Shown here piece by piece: positions 16,901 to 24,844 of a stretch of 40,470 nucleotides of DNA (position 1 is its first letter; each line of letters starts with the position of its first letter). The stretch spans positions 77,670 to 118,139 of the forward strand of contig JACRAL010000093.1 of NCBI GenBank assembly GCA_016213435.1, in the 5' to 3' direction. The notes under the pieces were generated by a model, which made no database searches, was not told the DNA's origin, and saw only the letters and a program-made list of their open reading frames with translations. Source of the DNA: Bacteroidota bacterium. Lineage in GTDB: Bacteria > Bacteroidota > Bacteroidia > Palsa-948. The position numbers and the translations under genes are program-made.

Positions 16901-17015
16901 GCTTTACGTTTATTTTATACTTGACTTCCTGCTGGAAATAGGAACCCTCTCCACGCCCCTGTCCAAACGAGATGAAGGAAATACACACCAAAAGAAAAGA
17001 AAAATATTTTTTCAT
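13908..17015 (-). CDS. Secreted M1-family metallopeptidase (aminopeptidase N-like)
   Basis: A zinc peptidase of 1035 residues with a signal peptide (MKKYFSFLLVCISFISFGQG), acting in the periplasm or outside. An N-terminal beta domain is followed by the catalytic part: GGGMEYPNIT (the GAMEN-like exopeptidase loop) and HEVGH at 368-372 with the third zinc ligand Glu391 (HEXXH-X18-E) in NEREHAWMDEG. The C-terminal ~450 residues are beta-rich; their repeated barrel-like strands near the end are unusual for plain M1 enzymes and resemble Bacteroidota M1 proteins with an added C-terminal domain. No T9SS domain is evident. It probably trims peptides for nutrition; the substrate is unknown. The short gap from its stop to the GxxExxY gene suggests insertion of that gene at its 3' end. 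Confidence 0.92.
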   Translation of the reverse strand: MKKYFSFLLVCISFISFGQGRGEGSYFQQEVKYKINVKLDDIKHEFAADESMEYINNSPDELSFIWFHLWPNGYKNNNTPLGKQLIEEGNRNFYFAEAKDRGYIDGLDFKVNDQPVKMEYGTSIDMCKIYLNEPLKPGGKITITTPFHVKIPIGVFSRLGHIGQQYQITQWYPKPAVYDKYGWHPIPYLNQGEFYSEFGSFDVFITIPKNYVVGATGDLVDGEAETEWLSKKAEETNEMTRIPRDTTFQPSSSEIKTLHYHQEKVHDFAWFADKRYYVTKAEVELPYSKRKVTTWAMFTGTEARIWKNSAQYVADAIYYYSKWNGDYPYNHATAVDGALSAGGGMEYPNITVIGKTDDTLMLDRVIAHEVGHNWFYGMLGSNEREHAWMDEGINSFNENRYMDTKYPPEKTGIVSTLQMQGINIGKLLGVEDLSEKYLFDLGYRFNAVQKLDQPVDITSSEYTTTNYGTIVYGRTAILFDYLRAYLGDTVFDKCAQKYFEDWKFKHPYPEDVKQVYEEVSGKKLSWFFDDMIPTTKQIDYKICSAKLGDRMIGSEPRLEISPNFFTSIKVKNKGKISSPFSISAVKDGKVIFTQWYDGFVGNKNLSFTSTTDCDYLKIDAQNVMPDINRQNNILKMRGLCKKTEPFQLKMFGVLHNTDKTQLFWSPVIGWNNYNKFMLGVAVYNNLLLEKKLEWVVMPMYGFGNKDLAGGASAHYNIHPDKIFQTIRFGVNAEIYCYSNDPLQNLDFNKITPELTLEIKKKHLRSTLKQTIAIRQLNIMKDVAAYDSTYVSSFQYDTARVVINDFTYLLDNSRKINPYNVALNVQQGENFVRSSITANYQVTFKENKKVLDVRFFAGEFVDNKNLADGNLFFNASGATGSHDYMYDNVFLGRSERSGFLSHQFAETEGNMKVYTPLGRSNTWLASLNLKCPMPGKIRFKLFADISVIPKDAALKQTTLYDAGIYLPIIKGYVEVYFPLLMSKDIRDVFYANNTDLKNPTPNNPDPDMVKRLTRMIRFTFNIHKLNPFELVRNISL
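13911..13918 (-). promoter_or_regulatory. Possible -7 box for the GxxExxY gene
   Basis: TATCTTTG on the minus strand fits TAnnTTTG and lies about 20 bases before the start at 13890, inside the last codons of the upstream gene. No good -33 box is seen. Confidence 0.3.
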
Positions 17016-17060
17016 AGGAATTTCTATCTCCGAATAAATTAACTGGAATCCTCAGGCAAG

Positions 17061-17068
17061 CAAAGATA
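17061..17068 (-). promoter_or_regulatory. Probable -7 box of the M1 peptidase promoter
   Basis: TATCTTTG on the minus strand, 46 bases before the start codon at 17015, fits the Bacteroidota consensus. The -33 box is not obvious. Confidence 0.4.
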
Positions 17069-17186
17069 AATGTAAATATGAAAGAGGAGTACACAGTTAA
17101 GCTGAATCGACTCTCAGCAGATTAATTTGATATGCTTATGTTTGTGATGGAGTATAACAAGTTTGGTAACAAATTCAAAGGACACA

Positions 17187-17960
17187 ATGGCGAAATGTAA
17201 ACTATGCTTGCAAGACAAACAACTAATCGGAAAATCACACATCATTCCTGAATTCATGTATCAGGACTTATTTGACAACAAACATAAAATATATGTTTTT
17301 AGTCCCTATGCAAAACTACAAGGACAAGAACGAATAAAAAGACCTTCATCTGGAGAGTATGAAAACGGACTTCTTTGTGCAGACTGCGACAATAAATTAC
17401 TTGGCAGTTATGAAGACTACGCAAGCAAAGCTATCTATGGTGGTGAACTACCTGCAAATGAATGCCCGACTTGTGAAAATTATGAAAACCAACACGGAGT
17501 AAAATTTACTGGTTGTAAAAACATTAGTTATAAAAAATTCAAAATTTTTCTTTTATCAGTTTTATGGCGTTCAAGTATTTCATCACGACCACTCTTCAGC
17601 GAGATTTCACTTGGACCACATGAGGAGATAATTAGAAAAATGATTTATGAAGGAAACCCAGGAGAGGCATCAGACTATCCAATCTTCTTTATGACTTTTG
17701 TTAACGACAAATCTATGTCAAAAGATATAATTGCTCAACCACAAAGACGTAGAACAAAAGACGGTCACTCAATGTTTGTATTTATGATTGGAGGAATGCT
17801 TTATTGTTTTTATGTGAATGCTCGCAACCATACATTACCCGAATATGTTGTTACAGAAACTATAAAACCTACGAACGACATGAACATTTTTCATATTCCT
17901 CCTGGACAAGGATGGGACATAATATTAGGTTTTATGGGACTTAAAAGAAACAGTCATTAA
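17187..17960 (+). CDS. Cys-rich HNH-like hypothetical protein
   Basis: A 257-residue soluble protein starting at ATG 17187 with AAAGGA at a good distance upstream. Two in-frame codons before it were excluded. It has CKLC (Cys4, Cys7), then SHIIPEF (His18), then CADC (Cys64, Cys67), a layout resembling zinc-bound HNH/treble-clef nuclease domains, plus a third pair CPTC (Cys93, Cys96). The C-terminal half has alternating hydrophobic strands (MFVFMIGGMLYCFYV). I place it among the uncharacterised HNH-like accessory proteins that are often found in variable genome regions. Nuclease activity is only inferred. No partner gene is adjacent: the M1 peptidase is divergent and asnB follows with its own promoter. 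Confidence 0.7.
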   Translation: MAKCKLCLQDKQLIGKSHIIPEFMYQDLFDNKHKIYVFSPYAKLQGQERIKRPSSGEYENGLLCADCDNKLLGSYEDYASKAIYGGELPANECPTCENYENQHGVKFTGCKNISYKKFKIFLLSVLWRSSISSRPLFSEISLGPHEEIIRKMIYEGNPGEASDYPIFFMTFVNDKSMSKDIIAQPQRRRTKDGHSMFVFMIGGMLYCFYVNARNHTLPEYVVTETIKPTNDMNIFHIPPGQGWDIILGFMGLKRNSH

Positions 17961-18027
17961 CATGAGCATTTTACTGTCAGTCTGGATTGAATTGTTTCCT
18001 AAACCATCCTCAGTAAAATCTTAGCTG

Positions 18028-18035
18028 TATCTTTG
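18028..18035 (+). promoter_or_regulatory. Probable -7 box of the asnB promoter
   Basis: TATCTTTG matches TAnnTTTG and lies 22 bases before the asnB ATG, giving a very short leader. Confidence 0.4.
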
Positions 18036-18057
18036 TACAGCATTCAAGCAAACAACC

Positions 18058-19920
18058 ATGTGCGGCATTGCAGGCATATTTCATTTTGATACTTCACGCA
18101 GCGTGAATGAATCGCTATTGAAAAAAATGGCGGATAGTCTGGCGCACCGCGGTCCGGATGGAGAAGGATTTTATATCAAAAATAATATCGGGCTTGGTCA
18201 TCGCAGATTATCTATCATTGATCTTTCCACCGGTGATCAGCCGATGTTTAATGAAGATAAAAGCATTGCGATTGTTTTTAACGGAGAGATTTACAATTAC
18301 GTTGAACTGAAAGAGGAATTAAAAAACTTAGGCTACAAATTCTTCACCAACTCCGATACAGAAGTAATCATTCGCGCTTACGAAACATGGGGAACCGATT
18401 GCCAGAACAAACTGAACGGAATGTGGGCGTTTGCGCTGTGGGATGAAAGAAAAAATCAACTCTTTATTTCCAGAGACAGGATTGGCGAGAAACCCCTGTT
18501 CTATTCCACTCACGATAACACGTTGCTTTTCGGCTCGGAAATTAAAAGCATTCTTGCTTACGGCATTCCGAAAATTCCCAATCTCGAACTGACGGAGCTT
18601 TACCTCACGCTCGGATATATTCCTGCGCCTTATACTTTTTACAAGAATATTTCCAAGCTGCAAGCCGGACATTATTTAATCGTTACTCCAAATTCAGTTC
18701 AGGAAAAAAAATACTGGGATCTGCCGGAGATTGACGAAGAGAATATGATCTCGGACAAAAAATTAGTCTATGAAACTTTTGAAAGTCTGTTAAAAGATTC
18801 TGTGAGAATACGAATGAGAAGCGATGTCCCTTACGGAGCTTTTTTGAGCGGAGGATTGGATTCGGCAGGCATTGTGGCGCTGATGAGCGAGATAAGCAAA
18901 GAGAAAGTAAAAACTTTCACCATCGGGTTCAAGGAAAAAATGTTTGACGAACGCAAGCTCGCTGCGATGGCGGCAGAAAAATTCAAGACCGACCATCACG
19001 AATACATGATCGAACCTAATTCCTTTGATGAAGCGATTAAAAAAGTAATGCATCATTTTGACGAACCGTTTGGAGATTCATCGGCATTGCCCACCGGAAA
19101 AGTATCTGAGATAGCAGCGCAAAAAGTAAAAATGGTTTTAACAGGCGATGGCGGGGATGAGGTTCTTTCGGGATACAATTCAAACATGGTGGAAAAATTT
19201 GCGGAACAATATCAAAAGCTTCCTTTCTTTTTAAGAAGCCGATTGCCTGGAATGGTTTCTTCCGCAGGAAATTTATTCAAGGGAGATAATCGGCATAAAA
19301 TAAAACAAGTCGCACGGGCATTATCTTTTTCCAACGAAACGTTCAGCGACCGCCTGATGGCAAAATCATGGTGTAAGCCGGAGTTGGTAAAGCAAATTAT
19401 TTCTCATCCTGAAAAACAAATCAAGCTCGCAGATTTCATGAGCGATTTCTTTTCAAAATACAAAGTGAAGCATCCGTTTTATCAGCTCATGTTTTTTCAG
19501 TTCAAAGTTTTGCTGCCGGATGATTTCCTAACAAAAGTCGATAGAATGAGCATGGCGGCTTCGCTCGAGACCCGTGTTCCATTTCTGGATCACCGCTTGG
19601 TAGAATTCATGTCAAGAGTACACCGCGATATAAAAATGGAAGGATATGAACGGAAAAGCGTGCTGAGAAATACCATAGGGAAAAGATTGCCTCCTGCCCT
19701 GCTCCGCGCTCCTAAAAAAGGATTCGCCATTCCGTTGAGAGAATGGTTCAAGGAAAAATCCTTCGAACCAAAATTAGAATCGCTTTACGCATCTGATTTT
19801 GGATTGAACACCAAACTCATCCGCAAACTGGCAGAAGATAACAACAGCGGAAAAGAAGATAACGGCAATCTGCTGTGGATGATCTTTCTGCTGAAGAATT
19901 GGATGGATGGGGAACGATAA
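18058..19920 (+). CDS. asnB: Asparagine synthase (glutamine-hydrolysing)
   Basis: Makes asparagine, or amidates a related substrate, from aspartate, glutamine and ATP. The N-terminal class II glutaminase domain starts with the catalytic Cys2 (MCGIAGIF) and has AHRGPDGEG and FNGEIYNY. The synthetase domain carries the ATP-pyrophosphatase P loop SGGLDS from Ser264 and TGDGGDEVLSGY. The length of 620 residues is typical of the longer AsnB group found with exopolysaccharide or capsule genes as well as of general enzymes. No such cluster is present here, so a housekeeping role is the simplest reading. It is convergent with the gene at 19942, with only 21 bases between stops. Confidence 0.96.
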   Translation: MCGIAGIFHFDTSRSVNESLLKKMADSLAHRGPDGEGFYIKNNIGLGHRRLSIIDLSTGDQPMFNEDKSIAIVFNGEIYNYVELKEELKNLGYKFFTNSDTEVIIRAYETWGTDCQNKLNGMWAFALWDERKNQLFISRDRIGEKPLFYSTHDNTLLFGSEIKSILAYGIPKIPNLELTELYLTLGYIPAPYTFYKNISKLQAGHYLIVTPNSVQEKKYWDLPEIDEENMISDKKLVYETFESLLKDSVRIRMRSDVPYGAFLSGGLDSAGIVALMSEISKEKVKTFTIGFKEKMFDERKLAAMAAEKFKTDHHEYMIEPNSFDEAIKKVMHHFDEPFGDSSALPTGKVSEIAAQKVKMVLTGDGGDEVLSGYNSNMVEKFAEQYQKLPFFLRSRLPGMVSSAGNLFKGDNRHKIKQVARALSFSNETFSDRLMAKSWCKPELVKQIISHPEKQIKLADFMSDFFSKYKVKHPFYQLMFFQFKVLLPDDFLTKVDRMSMAASLETRVPFLDHRLVEFMSRVHRDIKMEGYERKSVLRNTIGKRLPPALLRAPKKGFAIPLREWFKEKSFEPKLESLYASDFGLNTKLIRKLAEDNNSGKEDNGNLLWMIFLLKNWMDGER

Positions 19921-19941
19921 CCAGTGTGTCTTCTCCTCACC

Positions 19942-21471
19942 TTACGAATCCATTCTATGGCGTAACCTCGTCACCTCTGCAAAAGTTTTATTCTGGATTT
20001 TACTTTCCACCCAGCTCAGAAAGTCAAAGTTCTCCATTGCCGCTTTCTCCAACGGATTTTTTCTCAGTTGCACCAAAGTTGTTTTAAATGCTTTAAACGC
20101 AGCACTGCGTTCTTTTCTGCTAATGGGTTTGCCTATGATTTGACGCATGCAATGCATCAATGCCTTTTCTACTTTGAAGAAGAGTTGGCGTGTGGAGAGA
20201 AAATGCTGAGTGCTTCGTTTCAATGAATCCAGCATTTGCTCATCGTCCTTGTGCAATTCGTAGTGGATGAGAAGATAGAGCATGCGCGCGCCCGCTTGCG
20301 CATCCTCCCTGAGCGCACCTGCCGGCTGATCAATGGCTTTTCTGAGCCAGCGTAATGCTTCGGTATAGTTACCTGCGCCAAAAAGCAAATAGGCGATATT
20401 AGAATAGAGCATGATCCGTGTAAAAACAGGAGCTTGATTTACTATATCTTCACTTCCTTCTATGGCTTTCAAAACAGGATATACTCTTTCAAAATCACCC
20501 GCCATTACGTATGCATTCAATTCATTGACGTGAGAATATATCCATAATTCTTCCTTGAGCGAACTGGAAATATTCGGGTAGCTGCGAATTTTGTGCAACA
20601 CCTCCTGCATCTCGCTATATATATTTCGGTTATCAGGCAAAAGGTATCCCATAAAGATCACCGAGAGATTCAAGGCGGCCAGATGTTTCTTCTCCGGGTC
20701 TCTTAACTGATGGAAATATGTTTCTATAAATTCGCATTGCTCCTTTAATGTTTTATACCCTTTAATAATATCCCGCTTCAAAAGATAGTAACGAGACCAT
20801 ATATCATAATAATATGCTTTTGCTTCTGCGCAGGATGCCTGATTGGAATTGCGCAAAAGAGGGTGCTGCATCAGTTTTTCAATAAATGATTTCTCCCTTC
20901 TTGTGCGCATGAATTCCGCTTTCTGAAACCGCTGTATTATCTCAAGGTGTATTTTCCGGTAGTCTTTAATGCTGTTTATCTTTTTCAGCACGCTTTCCAT
21001 TTCTTCGTTCAGATGAGGTATCGTCAATATATCCAGTGTCGCGTAAGGAGTTCTTTCCATGACCAATATTTCCATCAGCATCTCCCATTGCTCATGCTGA
21101 TAGGCAATCCGCTTGGCTTCCTTTAACAGCTTCAATGCCTGCGCAGTCAGCCCTTTGCGCAAAAGGATTTCGACTTTTCTGAGCCGGCTGTGCAGGTTTA
21201 TATCCGCACTGCTGTGGTAATTTTCCAAACTCCGGAGAATATTAGTATGCAAATCTCTTTTAGCAACAGAAAGATGGCGCAAAAACTTTTGTCCGTGGCA
21301 GGCGCTGCGAATGGCATCCTCATTATAAGTATGTTGTTTTGCTGTTGCATCGTATAATTTCAGGTAGCTTTTATCTCCGCCCTTTAGGGAAGAAAACATT
21401 TTGAAATACTTCTTTTCAGCCATCGTGAGTGAATGGATCAACTCGAAAAGATCAGTTCCTGTCTTTTTCAT
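19942..21471 (-). CDS. Paralogous helical-repeat protein, copy 1 of 3
   Basis: I do not recognise a named family. The 509 residues are predicted almost fully helical and soluble, with TPR-like helix pairs (e.g. ALRWLRKAIDQPAGALREDAQAGARMLYL). The N-terminus MKKTGTDLFELIHSLTMAEK and the C-terminal stretch FDFLSWVESKIQNKTFAEV are shared almost unchanged with the genes at 31747 and 38270. No signal peptide, membrane helix or catalytic motif is seen. Such multi-copy proteins are known as uncharacterised families in Bacteroidota. A scaffold or regulatory role is a guess from the fold. Its upstream region shares two motifs at fixed distances with that of copy 3. Confidence 0.8.
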   Translation of the reverse strand: MKKTGTDLFELIHSLTMAEKKYFKMFSSLKGGDKSYLKLYDATAKQHTYNEDAIRSACHGQKFLRHLSVAKRDLHTNILRSLENYHSSADINLHSRLRKVEILLRKGLTAQALKLLKEAKRIAYQHEQWEMLMEILVMERTPYATLDILTIPHLNEEMESVLKKINSIKDYRKIHLEIIQRFQKAEFMRTRREKSFIEKLMQHPLLRNSNQASCAEAKAYYYDIWSRYYLLKRDIIKGYKTLKEQCEFIETYFHQLRDPEKKHLAALNLSVIFMGYLLPDNRNIYSEMQEVLHKIRSYPNISSSLKEELWIYSHVNELNAYVMAGDFERVYPVLKAIEGSEDIVNQAPVFTRIMLYSNIAYLLFGAGNYTEALRWLRKAIDQPAGALREDAQAGARMLYLLIHYELHKDDEQMLDSLKRSTQHFLSTRQLFFKVEKALMHCMRQIIGKPISRKERSAAFKAFKTTLVQLRKNPLEKAAMENFDFLSWVESKIQNKTFAEVTRLRHRMDS

Positions 21472-21512
21472 AACACTTAGTTATACAAAGAGGAAAGGTA
21501 GTAATAATTCTA

Positions 21513-21533
21513 ATTATACATAGCAGAAAAGCA
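21513..21533 (-). promoter_or_regulatory. Conserved upstream motif of paralog copy 1
   Basis: ATTATACATAGCAGAAAAGC on the plus strand starts 42 bases from the start codon. Near-identical motifs stand at 41 bases (copy 2) and 42 bases (copy 3). Probably the core promoter of the paralog. Confidence 0.5.
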
Positions 21534-21596
21534 GATTAGTCTGAATAAGCATGCTAAATCATATACCTTATATAACAAGATAAGTTATTCCTCCTG

Positions 21597-21625
21597 CACC
21601 GCTTCTTTGACCGAACTTTGTTATA
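21597..21625. promoter_or_regulatory. 29-bp conserved element upstream of paralog copy 1
   Basis: The element begins CACCGCTTCTTTGACCGAAC and ends CTTTGTTATA. It matches 39946-39974 at 28 of 29 positions, and each copy begins exactly 126 bases from the start codon of its paralog. It contains GAACTTTG, close to a plus-strand TAnnTTTG box, so it could also drive the small plus-strand genes. Confidence 0.6.
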
Positions 21626-21639
21626 TAAAAAGAAACACC

Positions 21640-21722
21640 AAGCCCCCTGTCCCCCAAAGGGGGAAGGCTTAATGTGTCCCCCCTTTGGGGGAGTTAGAGG
21701 GGGGGGGGGGGGTCGGGGGCTT
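21640..21722. repeat. Intergenic GC-rich palindromic element with a G14 run
   Basis: Outer arms AAGCCCCC (21640) and GGGGGCTT (21715) enclose two palindromes, TCCCCCAAAGGGGGA and CCCCCTTTGGGGG, then a homopolymer of 14 G at 21699-21712. The family is the same as at 10039. Confidence 0.75.
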
Positions 21723-21736
21723 CTTAAAAGATTATC

Positions 21737-21895
21737 ATGATATTAAGATCAAGAAATCCTATAATCAAGAAAATCAAGATTCAGACAGGAGAGGATATGG
21801 GAGGGGCAAATAAAAAATCAACCGTAAAACGCAAGCAAAAAAGGGAGAAGCTAATTTCTGTTACTCCAAGAACCTTTAAATGGATGCCGCATTAA
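21737..21895 (+). CDS. Small basic protein (hypothetical, 52 aa)
   Basis: ATG at 21737 opens a 52-codon frame rich in Lys and Arg (e.g. KKSTVKRKQKREK), ending directly before the ATG of the next small frame. It lies downstream of the conserved element at 21597 and the palindromic repeat. No family is recognised. It may be real because it abuts the next frame without a gap. Confidence 0.4.
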   Translation: MILRSRNPIIKKIKIQTGEDMGGANKKSTVKRKQKREKLISVTPRTFKWMPH

Positions 21896-22003
21896 ATGAT
21901 GCTTGGCATTATTTGCCTCAGCGCCTTTGCAATATTTGTTATTGCGGCTTGGATATATGTAGGAGAAAGGGAGCTTTTAAAAGAAAAAAATATAAAACCA
22001 TAA
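21896..22003 (+). CDS. Small single-pass membrane protein (hypothetical, 35 aa)
   Basis: Starts at the base after the preceding stop and encodes MMLGIICLSAFAIFVIAAW followed by a charged tail (GERELLKEKNIKP), a clear N-in single membrane helix. It ends 5 bases before the start of the SBBP-repeat gene, so it may be translated in the same operon. Function is unknown. Confidence 0.45.
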   Translation: MMLGIICLSAFAIFVIAAWIYVGERELLKEKNIKP

Positions 22004-22008
22004 TCATC

Positions 22009-23691
22009 ATGAAGAAGATCAGCAAAATTATTTTTCTCGCATTGACGGGCATTTCGTTACACATTCAACTTGAATCTTTAAACTGTGCAGCCCAAACACC
22101 CAACTGGGAATGGGTTAAAACCTCAGGAGAGTATGATGATGACTATGGTGCAAGTGTAGTTACAGATGCAAAAGGGAATGTGTACGCGGCAGGATATTAC
22201 AGGGGTTTCAACGGAATTACATTTGGAACAATCACTTTAACAAACGCAGGACTGGGCGATATCTTTCTTGTAAAATATGATTCACATGGAAATGCCCTTT
22301 GGGCAAAAAGTATAGGAGGAACCAGCGAAGAACATGTTAAAAATATTGCAATAGATGGGAATGGAAATGTATATGTTGCAGGGAATTTTTCAAGCCAGAG
22401 CCTCCCCTTTGGAAATACCACGCTGACGAATGCCGGAAATTTTGATGCTTTCATTGCCAAATACGATGCCAATGGAAATCCGCTGTGGGCAAAAAGTGCG
22501 GGAGGAAGTGCCGGTGAAGGAGCGTATGGTATTGCCGCTGACAAAAGTGGTAATGTGTATCTGGCAGGCGATTATAACGGCACATCCATAACTTTTGGAA
22601 ATTTCACCTTGACGAATAGTAATTCTGCGGGAGGCACTTTTGATATTTTTACCGTGAAGTATGATGGCGATGGTAATGTATTGTGGGCAAAAAATATAGG
22701 AGGAACTCAAAATGATGATTGTATGTCTATTGCCACCGATACAAACGGAAACATTTACATGACGGGGTATTTTTTGGGATCAAGTACCTTTGGGAGTTTT
22801 ACGCTAAATAGCAGGAAGGGAACAACAGTAGATATTTTTACAGCAAAATATGATCCCAATGGTAATGTATTGTGGGCAAAAAGTGCTGGAGGAAGAGCTT
22901 TTGAATACGGAAGAAGCCTCACTGCCGATAATAGCGGAAATGTATATGTTACAGGAGAGTACTGGAGTAATTATTTAATAGACAGCACCATCATAACAAA
23001 TCTTGGAGGATATGATATTTTTATTCTGAAATACAATTCTATCGGAAATCTTGTATGGAGCAAAAATTTTGGAGGAACAGGAGACGATTATGGCAAAAGC
23101 ATCACTCTTGATGGGAAAGGATATTTATACCTGACAGGGTATTACAAAGGCACAAGCATGGCTTTCGACAGCATACAACTTACAAACCTCACCGGTTATT
23201 CCGACATTATAGTTGTTAAATGCGATACAAGCGGAAATGCGCTGTGGGCAAAAAGCGCGGGAGGAGCAGGAGATGAGAAAGGAACAGGCATCGCTGCCGA
23301 TACCAGCGGAGGCGTGTATATAACAGGAGATTTTTGGAGTTCTACTATTTTTTTTGACAGCACTCCTTTTTCGACCAATGGGAATGATGATTTTTTTATG
23401 GCGAAAATATCCTTTTCTACTACTGATATAGTTGAATGGCATGGAGATGATAATCTTATTCAGGTGTACCCCAATCCATTTCACTCTGCTGCCACTATTA
23501 AAACCAACACGGAATTGAAAGGTGCAGAACTGAAAGTTTATACTTTGATGGGGCAGGAAGTGATGCGTTTTTCTATTACTGATTCACAGCCGGTTACTAT
23601 TCAAAGAGGGATTTTGATTAATGGAATTTATTTGTACCAGATAAAAAATGAAAAACAGATAATAGGCACAGGGAAACTAATAATTGAATAA
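22009..23691 (+). CDS. SBBP-repeat beta-propeller protein with T9SS tail
   Basis: Start chosen at ATG 22009, which gives a proper signal peptide (MKKISKIIFLALTGISLHIQ); an upstream in-frame start would precede it with 43 unlikely residues. The mature protein holds about eight SBBP-type blades of ~55 residues, each with D..GN.Y..G.F and D.F..KYD..GN.LWAKS.GG. The T9SS type A domain is at 484-560 (from IQVYPNPFHSAATI). Known role of the domains: a surface-exposed propeller exported by type IX secretion. The ligand is unknown. It is probably followed in the same direction by the FISUMP and BNR-like genes, though 86-base gaps leave room for separate promoters. Confidence 0.9.
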   Translation: MKKISKIIFLALTGISLHIQLESLNCAAQTPNWEWVKTSGEYDDDYGASVVTDAKGNVYAAGYYRGFNGITFGTITLTNAGLGDIFLVKYDSHGNALWAKSIGGTSEEHVKNIAIDGNGNVYVAGNFSSQSLPFGNTTLTNAGNFDAFIAKYDANGNPLWAKSAGGSAGEGAYGIAADKSGNVYLAGDYNGTSITFGNFTLTNSNSAGGTFDIFTVKYDGDGNVLWAKNIGGTQNDDCMSIATDTNGNIYMTGYFLGSSTFGSFTLNSRKGTTVDIFTAKYDPNGNVLWAKSAGGRAFEYGRSLTADNSGNVYVTGEYWSNYLIDSTIITNLGGYDIFILKYNSIGNLVWSKNFGGTGDDYGKSITLDGKGYLYLTGYYKGTSMAFDSIQLTNLTGYSDIIVVKCDTSGNALWAKSAGGAGDEKGTGIAADTSGGVYITGDFWSSTIFFDSTPFSTNGNDDFFMAKISFSTTDIVEWHGDDNLIQVYPNPFHSAATIKTNTELKGAELKVYTLMGQEVMRFSITDSQPVTIQRGILINGIYLYQIKNEKQIIGTGKLIIE

Positions 23692-23777
23692 ACTCATATC
23701 TGACAATTTCAATTTTCACACTCGGAGATACAATATTCAAAAGGAAAATTATAAATATAAACTAAAACTAATTTCAA

Positions 23778-24773
23778 ATGAAATCTACACTCTCTTACAT
23801 TATCTGCAACCTGTTTGTCCTTAGCTTAATGATAGTTGTATTATTAAATGAAGGTTGTAAGAAAAAAGACAAAAGTACTCCTTCGTCAGTACCTGTATTA
23901 AGCACTGCTTCAATATCTGCAATAACACAAACAGCAGCACAATGCGGTGGTAATATTACATCTGATGGCGGAGCCGAAATAACAGCAAGAGGCGTGTGCT
24001 GGAGTACAGGACAAACACCAACCACAGGAGATAATAAAACAACCGATGGCACAGGAACCGGAAATTTTACAAGCGCAATAACCGGATTGACCGCCAATAC
24101 AACCTATTATGCGAGAGCATACGCCACAAATAATGCAGGCACGGCTTATGGAAGCACCTTTTCGTTTACCACACTGCAAAATACAGTAACAGATATTGAC
24201 GGAAATGTTTACAAAACCGTAACCATAGGCACACAGGAATGGATGACAGAAAATCTGAAAGTAACCCATTACCGCGATGGCACTCCTATACCCAATTTAA
24301 CGGATGGTATAGCATGGATGGATGCCCGAACAGGTGCATGGTGCAGCTACAATAATGACACGAATAATTTAAATACTTATGGTCGTTTATACAACTGGTA
24401 CACAGTGGTTGACAGCCGCAACCTTTGCCCAACAGGCTGGCATATACCAAGCGATGCAGAATGGGCAACACTTGCAACTTATCTTGGAGCAGACAGTATA
24501 TCCGGTGGCAAACTGAAAGAAACAGGAACTGCTCATTGGCTTAGTCCAAATACCGGAGCCACCAATGAAACCGGTTTTACAGCGCTCCCGGGTGGTTACC
24601 GATATTTTACCGGACAATTTAACTTCATTGGCAACTTTTGTTTCTTTTGGACTTCCTCCGCGGTGAGTACAAATTACGCTTATTACAGAGCCATAACTAA
24701 TAATAGCGCGTATTTATACTCCAATAATAATTTAAAGATGATTGGATGCACCGTGAGGTGCGTTAAGGATTAA
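23778..24773 (+). CDS. FISUMP-domain lipoprotein with Fn3-like domain
   Basis: A 331-residue protein. The signal peptide ends in a relaxed lipobox LNEGC with Cys27 followed by KKKDKS, so it is a predicted lipoprotein. Residues ~38-135 form a Fn3-like domain (ITARGVCWSTGQTPT, LTANTTYYARAYATN). Residues ~138-331 are the Fibrobacter succinogenes major paralogous (FISUMP) domain: DGNVYKTVTIGTQEWMTENL, GRLYNWYT, CPTGWHIPSDAEW, ALPGGYR and the closing GCTVRCVKD. The domain is common on Bacteroidota surfaces; its biochemical role is not known. No T9SS tail, in contrast to its neighbours. Confidence 0.92.
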   Translation: MKSTLSYIICNLFVLSLMIVVLLNEGCKKKDKSTPSSVPVLSTASISAITQTAAQCGGNITSDGGAEITARGVCWSTGQTPTTGDNKTTDGTGTGNFTSAITGLTANTTYYARAYATNNAGTAYGSTFSFTTLQNTVTDIDGNVYKTVTIGTQEWMTENLKVTHYRDGTPIPNLTDGIAWMDARTGAWCSYNNDTNNLNTYGRLYNWYTVVDSRNLCPTGWHIPSDAEWATLATYLGADSISGGKLKETGTAHWLSPNTGATNETGFTALPGGYRYFTGQFNFIGNFCFFWTSSAVSTNYAYYRAITNNSAYLYSNNNLKMIGCTVRCVKD

Positions 24774-24844
24774 TAATGTTTGACTGTTAGAGCTATACTT
24801 TGAATAAAAACTTGTTGTTAAACCAACTTTAAAACCAAATCAAT

